Both the position numbers and the translations under genes were made by a program. Shown in pieces: positions 1 through 6,164 of a DNA stretch of 11,003 nucleotides; the first letter of the stretch is position 1, and every line of letters starts with the position of its first letter. The stretch is from contig QWQL01000068.1 in assembly GCA_003670825.1 (NCBI GenBank), positions 1 to 11,003 of the forward strand, given 5' to 3'. Origin of the DNA: Planctomycetota bacterium (GTDB lineage: Bacteria > Planctomycetota > Planctomycetia > Pirellulales > UBA1268). The notes beneath the pieces were generated by a model, which saw only the letters and a program-made list of their open reading frames with translations, was not told the origin of the DNA and made no database searches.

Positions 1-156
1 CCCGTTCTCGCGGTCTCTCAACGCCGCATCGTAGGCGCGGATGTCTTCGAGTTCCTCGAGTTCCTCGACGATCCGCCGCCACTCTTCGATCGTGACCACC
101 ACGTCGGTCGGCATTTGATGGGCATCCACGAGATACCGCGGGTTGACGGAGGCCAT
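1..156 (-). CDS. Partial Phd/YefM- or RelB-like antitoxin (5' end only)
   Basis: The first 52 codons of a gene run off the left edge of the window. The ATG is at 156-154, preceded by an AGGAG ribosome binding site (170-166) with a 9-nt spacer. The product starts MASVNPRYLVDAHQ, followed by a short beta-strand-like stretch (PTDVVVTIEEW) and then an acidic helix rich in Glu and Leu ending near DIRAYDAALRDREN. This layout (R-Y-x-V-D, a hydrophobic strand ending in I/L-E-E-W/Y, then the EELEELEDIRAYD-type helix) matches small antitoxins of type II toxin-antitoxin modules that are usually followed by a RelE/ParE-type toxin. The family call comes from recalled family patterns. The C-terminus and any toxin gene lie outside the window. 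It is on the same strand as the envelope operon but 177 nt beyond its last stop, so it is probably a separate unit. Confidence 0.72.
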   Translation of the reverse strand, partial: MASVNPRYLVDAHQMPTDVVVTIEEWRRIVEELEELEDIRAYDAALRDRENG

Positions 157-300
157 AAGGGAAGGCTCCTGGGGAGAGTGCGACGGCTCAGATACCCTTC
201 AGTGTAACGACAGTGCTTTCGGCTGAAACTCTCACTTCATCTGCAGGCCACCGCCTACGGCCTGACGGCCGGTCGGCTCTCAAGAGCATGAACTCAGCGA

Positions 301-332
301 CGGGGCACGGGCAGCCCCGAGCCGCGTGGGGC
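301..332 (-). terminator. Candidate transcription terminator after the envelope operon
   Basis: Two mutually exclusive GC-rich stem-loops lie directly after the stop codon at 336-334. One pairs CGGGGC (301-306) with GCCCCG (314-319), a 6-bp perfect stem with a 7-nt loop. The other pairs GCCCC (314-318) with GGGGC (328-332). No T-tract follows on the minus strand, so classic intrinsic termination is not shown. The position at the operon end is the main argument. Confidence 0.38.
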
Positions 333-333
333 T

Positions 334-2565
334 TCACATCCGGAAGTTGAACGTCTGCCAGAGGAGCCGCAATAGCCACTGACCCACCGTGCGGCTGCCC
401 ACCTGGATTCGGGCCGTGCCCCGCATACCCGGCGTAAATATGGCGTCGGCGTCGTCGAGGGTCATCAGGGCCTCGTAGCTTGTTGAGATCGGGATCTCAC
501 GGCCCGACGGGTCGGTCTCCGTCGGCACGCTGCCGCCCGCCTTCACCGAGAGCCGTTCCGAGCCCGCCTCGATGTGCGTCTCCGCGAGCTGGGCAATGGT
601 GCCGGAGAACGTCTGCCACGGGAAGGCATTGAGTTTCAGCTCAACCCGTTCACCGGGCCTGATAAACTCCACCTCCGACTGGTCGATGACCATCACCGCC
701 TCGAAGCGATGCGGGTCGCCCACCATGCAGAGCACCGTTCCCTCCTGGAACGTGGCCCCGATGTTTTTTCTGCCGAGCGCGTTGCCCGTCCAGGTGGGCA
801 GCTTGCCCCCCTGCTCGCCCTGCGACTTGAGGCTGGCCGGCGGCAGCACGACGCCGGCCCGCGGGGCCACGAGGACCAGTTCCTGGCGGTCATTTCGCTT
901 GCGGTCGAGCTGCTCGCGAATGCTCGTCAGCGACTCCTCGACCGTGCCGATCTCGAGGCCGGCGGCCGGATCGGAAAACCGCTCCCGCTGGAGACTCTTG
1001 AGCCGGCTCTCGTACTGCGACGCCTTCCCCTCCAGGTCGGCGATCTCGAGGTCGAGATCGACATTTGACAGCCGGGCCAGCTCGTCTCCCTCGGCCACGA
1101 CCGATCCCTGCTTGATCGCCAGCTGCTCGAGCTTTCCAGGCACCGTCACGTAGACGGTCTCCTCGCCGCGGGGCCGTAGCTCCGTCGCACACCACACCCG
1201 CTGCGGCAGCGGGATCAGCGCGATGCAGCCCACCACCGCCGCCACCGCCGCCGCCGTGATCGCCATGTTGGTCGCCTTCACCTCGTCGCGCCTCCCCGGA
1301 ATTCTGAAGAACTTGATCATCCCCTGCAGCGGCCGGATCACCAAGCCCCACACCGCCATGAGGGCGAGCATCCGCCCGAGCACCTCCAGCCGGTAGGGTT
1401 TGAAGACATTCCAGGCAAACAGGAAGATCGACGCCGTGACGATCCAGCCGTAGAGGCTCGAGGCCACCGCGTAGAGGGCAAACAGCCCCAGCTTCCGCTG
1501 TGGCAGGAAGGGGTCGTCTTGCTGCTTGATGCCCAGACACCACCGCGCGGCAAGCCGCTGGAGGATCGTGTTGGCCTTCTGCCGAAGGTTTGGAATCTCG
1601 AGGACGTCGGAGAGGATGTAGTAGCCGTCGTACCGCATCAGCGGATTGGCGTTGAAGAGGATCGTCGACACGCTGGAGACGAACATCACGTCGAGGCAGA
1701 GCTGATTGAAGACACCCTGATGGGAGTTCCACCAGAGATACGTGGCGATCGAGGCGATGATCACCTCCACGTACATTCCCGCCGCCCCGATCGCCGCCCG
1801 CTTCCACTTGTTGGGCAGCATCCAGCTGTCGGAGACGTCACAGTAGAGGCAGGGGGTCATGACGAGCAGCATCATGCCCATCTCGTGACACTCGCCACCG
1901 TAGTGCTTGCACGACAGGCCGTGGCCAAACTCGTGGAGGATCTTGGTGATCCCCAGCGCCGCGGCCAAGTAGAACCAGTTGCCTGCCGCGAAGAACTGGT
2001 GAAACTCCGGGAGCTTCGACCGAAAGATGTCGAAGTTGACGAGCACGAGCAGCAGGGCGCTGGCCACGAACACCAGGGCGGCGACGATCGCCGGCGGGGT
2101 GAACAGCCAGCCGAACCAGGGATCGAGCCGCTCGAGCAGCCGGTCTGGGTCGATGCCGCGAAACCGCATCGCCATGATGTTGGAAAGCCAGGCCGTCCAC
2201 TCCCGCCAGACCCGCTGCCGCCGCCGCTCGAAGAGCTGCGGCCCCTGCCCCGGCCGGTCGCCGATCACGAGGCCCGAACGGTGCAGCGTGGCGATGAACC
2301 GCGACAGTTCGTCGACCGTGATCCGCCGCGGCGGAAACCGGTTCTCAAACTGCTCCTTGAGCGATTCGAGGCTCGTCTGGCCGTCGAGCATCTCGAGCAG
2401 CGCGTATTCCTCCGGCCGGAACCGGAAGTAGTGCAGCGAGATCGGATCCTTGACGACCCACCAGGCCTGGCCCTGGTAGACCTGCCGGTTCACGACGAGG
2501 TCGCCCCGGCGACGCAGCGTGACGCCGCGGGTGGTGCTCGAACGAAAGGCGTCGGCGGTGGCCAT
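334..2565 (-). CDS. PqqD-like / M50 site-2-protease / HlyD fusion membrane protein
   Basis: A 743-residue protein with three modules. Residues about 17-105 resemble a PqqD-like winged-helix domain, the fold used as a peptide-binding element in RiPP pathways. Residues about 155-455 form a polytopic M50 peptidase core. The zinc motif HEFGH is at 211-215 (His211, catalytic Glu212, His215), and N307-P-L-M-R-Y-D313-G supplies the expected third ligand, Asp313. The conserved segment TPCLYCDVSDSW lies at 237-248. Hydrophobic segments are near 158-178, 196-218, 258-279, 292-308, 360-386, 393-411 and 433-453. Residues about 465-720 form a HlyD/biotinyl-lipoyl adaptor module with a coiled coil (about 500-562) and a beta-barrel region, followed by a hydrophobic tail ending WQTFNFRM. 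All zinc residues are present, so the peptidase should be active. The start is 6 nt after the upstream adaptor's TAA with no strong ribosome binding site, suggesting translational coupling. The family is annotated elsewhere as putative peptide zinc metalloprotease; the substrate is unknown. Confidence 0.93.
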   Translation of the reverse strand: MATADAFRSSTTRGVTLRRRGDLVVNRQVYQGQAWWVVKDPISLHYFRFRPEEYALLEMLDGQTSLESLKEQFENRFPPRRITVDELSRFIATLHRSGLVIGDRPGQGPQLFERRRQRVWREWTAWLSNIMAMRFRGIDPDRLLERLDPWFGWLFTPPAIVAALVFVASALLLVLVNFDIFRSKLPEFHQFFAAGNWFYLAAALGITKILHEFGHGLSCKHYGGECHEMGMMLLVMTPCLYCDVSDSWMLPNKWKRAAIGAAGMYVEVIIASIATYLWWNSHQGVFNQLCLDVMFVSSVSTILFNANPLMRYDGYYILSDVLEIPNLRQKANTILQRLAARWCLGIKQQDDPFLPQRKLGLFALYAVASSLYGWIVTASIFLFAWNVFKPYRLEVLGRMLALMAVWGLVIRPLQGMIKFFRIPGRRDEVKATNMAITAAAVAAVVGCIALIPLPQRVWCATELRPRGEETVYVTVPGKLEQLAIKQGSVVAEGDELARLSNVDLDLEIADLEGKASQYESRLKSLQRERFSDPAAGLEIGTVEESLTSIREQLDRKRNDRQELVLVAPRAGVVLPPASLKSQGEQGGKLPTWTGNALGRKNIGATFQEGTVLCMVGDPHRFEAVMVIDQSEVEFIRPGERVELKLNAFPWQTFSGTIAQLAETHIEAGSERLSVKAGGSVPTETDPSGREIPISTSYEALMTLDDADAIFTPGMRGTARIQVGSRTVGQWLLRLLWQTFNFRM

Positions 2566-2571
2566 GGGCGA

Positions 2572-3480
2572 TTACTGTGCCGCAGCGGGATCCGAGTGGA
2601 TCACCATGGTGGCGGTCTGGCCGGCACGCAGCAGCCACTCCTCCGATCCCGGTGACTTGCGGTTCGCTACTTCGGCGAACACGCGGTAATCGCCGCCGCT
2701 CTCCACGAGCGGGCTGACGAACGAGATCCGGCCCTCAAAGGTTTCCCTGCGGGCGTCGGCCAGCGTCACCTCCACCGTCACGGGCCGGCCGCGGATCCGC
2801 TCGGGATCCCACCTGGCGGCATCGACGTAGCCCTCCACCCGGAGCTTATCGGTACGAACGACATGGGCGAGGGGCGCCCCGACCTGCAGCCACTCCCCCT
2901 CGTTGGCCTGCACGTCTACCACCTCCCCGTCGATCGGCGACTTCACGAGCCGGCGGCGAATCTCGATCTCGGCGGTCTCGACCTCCGCCTCCTTGACCTT
3001 GGCGGCGAGATCCGCGAGTTGCCGGTCGAGCTGCGCCTGCTCGATCTGCAGGCCGCTCTTCTCCCACTCCAGCCGGAGGCGGTCCCGCTCCACGTCGGTC
3101 ACGGAGCCCTGCACCGCCTTGTGAGACTGCTCGGCCTTCTCGGAGGCCTTCTGGGCCACGGCCTGCGCCTTCTGTGAATACCGCACATCGACATCGCTGG
3201 CCGCCTTGGCCACCGCCTGGTCGTGTTCGGCCTTCGCCCGGAGCTTCGCCATCTGGGGCTGGTCGTCGTCGATCCGGGCCATCACCTGGCCCGTGGTCAC
3301 GCGATCGCCCGGCTTGACGGTCATCGCCACGAGCAGCCCGGCCTCACCGGCCGACAGTTTGGCGTCGTCGACGAGCGACACGAGGCAGCGTTCGAGGACC
3401 GGGCCGGGCTCCGCCGCACCGAGCGCGCCGGTGGTAAGCCCGCAGGCAAACGCCGCCATCATCAACATGCACTTCATCAT
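2572..3480 (-). CDS. Secreted HlyD-family periplasmic adaptor
   Basis: A 302-residue membrane-fusion/adaptor protein. I chose the ATG at 3480-3478 rather than the upstream in-frame GTG at 3519. It has a GGGAG ribosome binding site at 3491-3487 with a 6-nt spacer, and it puts a signal peptide right at the N-terminus (MMKCMLMMAAFACGLTTGAL, likely cleaved near residues 22-23). The GTG start would add 13 charged residues and overlap the previous gene. The layout is a first lipoyl half at 40-72, a long alpha-hairpin coiled coil at 75-177, a second lipoyl half at 178-210 (SPIDGEVVDV), and a beta-barrel to about 295. It lacks the hydrophobic C-terminal tail of its two neighbours, so it is probably soluble in the periplasm. 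It lies 32 nt after the GAF-HlyD gene and 6 nt before the M50 gene. It likely bridges or stabilises those membrane-anchored partners; no pump is encoded alongside. Confidence 0.92.
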   Translation of the reverse strand: MMKCMLMMAAFACGLTTGALGAAEPGPVLERCLVSLVDDAKLSAGEAGLLVAMTVKPGDRVTTGQVMARIDDDQPQMAKLRAKAEHDQAVAKAASDVDVRYSQKAQAVAQKASEKAEQSHKAVQGSVTDVERDRLRLEWEKSGLQIEQAQLDRQLADLAAKVKEAEVETAEIEIRRRLVKSPIDGEVVDVQANEGEWLQVGAPLAHVVRTDKLRVEGYVDAARWDPERIRGRPVTVEVTLADARRETFEGRISFVSPLVESGGDYRVFAEVANRKSPGSEEWLLRAGQTATMVIHSDPAAAQ

Positions 3481-3512
3481 CGGCAGCTCCCTTTCCCGCC
3501 CCGGAGGACGGC

Positions 3513-5636
3513 TCACCACAGCCTAAACAGCACCTGTGTCTGGATAAACGCCAGCACGTCGTGGAACCAGACGTAGCCCAACGACCGCCTCCCGCAGCTA
3601 ATGCGGGCCGTCACGCTCGCCCCCGCACCGAGCTCTTCCTTGTCATGGCGCGACGGATCGATCGTGACCCTCACCAGCACGGTGTTTCCCTCTTCGCCGC
3701 GAACCTCGGCCTGCTCGTGAATCTCCTTGACGGTGCCGTAGTGGCGAGTGCCGGGATCGGTGGCGAGGATGTAATCGACCACGAGCTCCCGCCCCGCCTG
3801 CTGGGCCTCCGCGGCGGCGCGGTTGATGTGGCCGAGGCGGTCGTCCGGCATCTTGATCTCCAGCTCCCAGGGGCCCGTTTTGTCGGCCACGCTCATCAGC
3901 ACCTGCCCCTTCTCCACCGGTCGCAGCAGGAGCAGATCGCGGACCTGCCAGGTGACGATCACGCCCGCGATGGGGCTGCGGACATCGAGTTCCTTCTTCT
4001 TCTCCGCGTAGAGCTTGAGCTGCGCGTCGAGGCTCTCCACCTCGCGTTCCAACTGCGCCCGCCGGCCCGCCAGCCGCAGCTTCTCGTCGGCGGAGATCTT
4101 GCCGTCCTCCAGCAGCGACCGCCGGGCCGACACCAGCTGCTCTTCCGTGGAGGCCTTCCGGCCAAGCACGTCGGCGATCGCCACCTCGAGGTCCCGGTTG
4201 CGGAGCGACGCCAGGAGCTGGCCCACCGCCACCTCGGCGCCTCCCTCCACACCAGACTCAACTTTTTCCACGACGCCGTCGATCTGCGCAAACACCTCCC
4301 GGCGGTGCACCGGCTCGAGCGTGCCCTTGCCCTCGAGCCGCAGCTCCGCGGGCACGAACGCCAGCGTCGCCAGAGCGGCGAGCGTTGCGAGCACCGCGAG
4401 CACCGTCTTGGGTAGGTTGCGGGCGGTGGTCAGCGCCTTGGATTTGCCGAGCAGATTGAGCAGTGGATAGAGCGGCAGGCTCGTGTGCGCCAGCGCGTTG
4501 GCCAGTGCCACTCTCCCGTGCTCGGCGACCAGCTCCACCCGCGCCCGCTTGCTGCCATCAAACGCGTTTGAGGAAAACCACTCCGCCACCAGCGCCCCGA
4601 TCGGCTCGGGCGTGGAGGCCGGCGCGGCCTCGGCCTTCGCCACCGCCACGGCGTCGACGCCACCGGGCTTCACCACGGCCGTAGGCCGGGGCTTCTCCAG
4701 TGGAATGATCGCCAGGGCCGTCGCGTGCGATTCGTCGATGTAGTTTTCGAGTTCCTGTTCGATCTGAGGCAGCACCTCGACGTTGGCATCCGGGTGCCAG
4801 AGCGGGTCGCCTGCCTTGGCGACGACCCGGGCGAGCCCCTCGATGGACTGCACGGCCGAGGCTCGCCGCTCCACCGATTCCTGTCCGCTCACGGCCTCCA
4901 GCCGCAGAATGCGGCCACGCTTCACCAGCACGCTCACCCGATCGCAGCCGATGATCCTGCGGGCCTCGTTGGCCAGCACAAACGCCGTGGCCACGGGATC
5001 GAGCGACTCGTGCACGGCCCGGCTGAACCGCTCCACCTGCGAGAGCGCAGCCTGCTGAACATCACTCTCGACGAGCTGCTGCCGCTGGGCCGCCACCTGC
5101 TGGTTGTTTCGCTGCCGGTTGAGGTAGATGGCCGCGAGGCCGGCCACCTGCTCCGAAAACCGCAGATAGCCCCGCTGAACGTCGTCTTGGTTTGACTGAT
5201 GGAAGAGTTCGATCAGGCCCGCCCGGCCAGACGTGCAGTCGATCGGGGCCGCGATCACCAGCAGCGGCGTGCGATTCGCCGCCAGGGCCATTCCATCGGG
5301 CCCGTTCACCGACGCACCCGGAGCCACCAGCATGCCGGCACCGCTGCCGAAGAGGCCCGTGACGAGCGTGTTGTGGGCCTCGGTATCTTCCGGCGTGGCC
5401 GATACGCCGGTCAGATCGATGCCGGCATGGCAGATCGGCTCCACCTGCCCGCCATCGCCGACCAGCCAAATCACCTCGGCCACCGACTCCATCAGCCGGT
5501 GCACACCGTCGCGAATGAACCCGAAGAACTCAGCCGGCGCCACCTCGCGGTGGGCCATCTGCTCGAGCTTGGTGAGAAACTCGTGAATTTCCCTCCGGGC
5601 TCGCTCGAACTCCTCGGATTCGTCGTAGCTGCTCAT
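3513..5636 (-). CDS. Tandem GAF domain-HlyD adaptor fusion, membrane-anchored
   Basis: A 707-residue protein counted from ATG 5636-5634, which begins MSSYDESEEF. An in-frame GTG at 5696 would add 20 residues but lies inside a stem-loop, and the added part looks non-conserved. A charged helix (5-30) leads into two GAF-like domains (about 35-175 and 205-365) joined by a Gln-rich helix (about 172-205). A linker of Ala, Pro and Val follows near 315-345, then a membrane segment (about 409-428). The HlyD module comes next: a first lipoyl half at about 446-478, a coiled coil at 480-550, a second lipoyl half at 551-585 (RSPIAGVIVTWQV), and a beta-barrel. The C-terminal tail is hydrophobic (LGYVWFHDVLAFIQTQVLFRLW). 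One transmembrane helix implies GAF domains in the cytosol and adaptor in the periplasm. GAF domains bind small ligands or mediate dimerisation; no ligand can be named. A GGGA at 5650-5647 is a weak ribosome binding site. Confidence 0.9.
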   Translation of the reverse strand: MSSYDESEEFERARREIHEFLTKLEQMAHREVAPAEFFGFIRDGVHRLMESVAEVIWLVGDGGQVEPICHAGIDLTGVSATPEDTEAHNTLVTGLFGSGAGMLVAPGASVNGPDGMALAANRTPLLVIAAPIDCTSGRAGLIELFHQSNQDDVQRGYLRFSEQVAGLAAIYLNRQRNNQQVAAQRQQLVESDVQQAALSQVERFSRAVHESLDPVATAFVLANEARRIIGCDRVSVLVKRGRILRLEAVSGQESVERRASAVQSIEGLARVVAKAGDPLWHPDANVEVLPQIEQELENYIDESHATALAIIPLEKPRPTAVVKPGGVDAVAVAKAEAAPASTPEPIGALVAEWFSSNAFDGSKRARVELVAEHGRVALANALAHTSLPLYPLLNLLGKSKALTTARNLPKTVLAVLATLAALATLAFVPAELRLEGKGTLEPVHRREVFAQIDGVVEKVESGVEGGAEVAVGQLLASLRNRDLEVAIADVLGRKASTEEQLVSARRSLLEDGKISADEKLRLAGRRAQLEREVESLDAQLKLYAEKKKELDVRSPIAGVIVTWQVRDLLLLRPVEKGQVLMSVADKTGPWELEIKMPDDRLGHINRAAAEAQQAGRELVVDYILATDPGTRHYGTVKEIHEQAEVRGEEGNTVLVRVTIDPSRHDKEELGAGASVTARISCGRRSLGYVWFHDVLAFIQTQVLFRLW

Positions 5637-5675
5637 GGATGCGATATCCCGCCGGCGCTTCGGTGTGACGGGCAC

Positions 5676-5705
5676 GGCGGCGGTGGCTGAGCCCACCTCG
5701 CCGCC
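5676..5705 (-). other. Intercistronic stem-loop between DUF3467 and GAF-HlyD genes
   Basis: The arms 5676-5686 and 5693-5705 form an 11-bp GC-rich hairpin with a 2-nt bulge (5697-5698) and a 6-nt loop. It begins 17 nt after the DUF3467 stop and ends 39 nt before the chosen GAF-HlyD start. No T-tract follows on the minus strand. It could be an attenuator, an RNA-processing or stability element that sets the ratio of the first gene to the rest, or a partial terminator. It also covers the alternative GTG at 5696, which argues against that start. Confidence 0.5.
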
Positions 5706-5722
5706 GACCCATCATCCGACGG

Positions 5723-6040
5723 TCAGGCCTTGGCCGACTGCTGGTGCACGACCCGCTTCTGCACGTCGGTCTCGAGGGGGCCGAAGGCCTGCTCGTGCCG
5801 GACGACCGCCATTTGCAACGCATACGCGAGCCGCTTGGCCGTAAAGAAGTTGACGATAATACGCTGCGTGAGCTGGATCGTCTCGGGCGACGTGCCCCCC
5901 ACCTGCTTGTTGAGCCCGAAGTCGACGATGAGCTCCTCGGGCGTGCCGGTCACGCGGCAGAAGTTGGCGTAGGTGGCGAGGATGTGCGACTCGTCAACGG
6001 GGACGGGCATGGGCTGTGCAGACTGGGTCTCTTCGGGCAT
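5723..6040 (-). CDS. DUF3467 family protein
   Basis: A 105-residue soluble protein. After a Pro/Gln-rich N-terminus (1-17) it has the recognisable DUF3467 pattern. This comprises YANFCRVTGTPEELIVDFGL (24-43), an amphipathic segment with TQRIIVNFFTAKRLAYALQM (58-77), and a C-terminal helix with RHEQAFGPLETDVQKR (81-96). The length is normal for the family. DUF3467 has no established biochemical function that I know; the fold looks like strand-strand followed by helices, with no catalytic motif, signal peptide or membrane segment. The start at ATG 6040-6038 has a GGAG ribosome binding site at 6053-6050 with a 9-nt spacer. It is the first gene of the envelope operon as I read it, separated from the GAF-HlyD gene by 86 nt containing a stem-loop. 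A regulatory or assembly role in the complex is only a guess. Confidence 0.9.
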   Translation of the reverse strand: MPEETQSAQPMPVPVDESHILATYANFCRVTGTPEELIVDFGLNKQVGGTSPETIQLTQRIIVNFFTAKRLAYALQMAVVRHEQAFGPLETDVQKRVVHQQSAKA

Positions 6041-6149
6041 GGGACGGAACTCCAGGAAGGGAAAACACGAGTAGAACGAGGGACGACGACCGTACGGCCG
6101 CCATGCCCGAAAGGTTTGAAGTCTATCACCCGCCGGGGTGGGAAGTCAC
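6032..6149 (-). promoter_or_regulatory. Candidate promoter and leader hairpin before the DUF3467 gene
   Basis: A perfect 11-bp inverted repeat joins TTCGGGCATGG at 6032-6042 with CCATGCCCGAA at 6101-6111. In the minus-strand transcript the second arm contains the DUF3467 start codon, and the GGAG ribosome binding site lies in the loop. A weak sigma-70-like pair can be seen just upstream: GTGACT (6149-6144) and TAGACT (6125-6120), each 4 of 6 matches, 18 nt apart. This would start transcription close to 6112, so the transcript would begin with the pairing arm. The spacer also holds a 5-bp palindromic hairpin (6127-6140), which may be an operator or the tail of the upstream gene's terminator. 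Promoter confidence is low; the repeat itself is certain. Confidence 0.35.
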
Positions 6150-6164
6150 TCGCGGCCTCGTGTT

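Noticed and set aside
188..379. A 63-codon minus-strand reading frame overlapping the 3' end of the M50 gene
   Set aside because: It has no ribosome binding site, signal peptide or family pattern, and its start lies inside the coding end of the M50 fusion; it looks like a GC-rich shadow frame.
1519..2655. A 378-codon plus-strand frame opposite the M50 gene
   Set aside because: It is full of Arg, Pro, His and Asp with no hydrophobic core and is the complement of a clearly conserved M50 protein.
3481..3519. Upstream GTG start that would extend the secreted adaptor
   Set aside because: The extension is charged, precedes a clear signal peptide, and overlaps the previous gene; the ATG at 3480 has its own GGGAG site.
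5723..5844. Reading frames on both strands overlapping the end of the DUF3467 gene
   Set aside because: They conflict with the recognised DUF3467 protein and show no features of their own.
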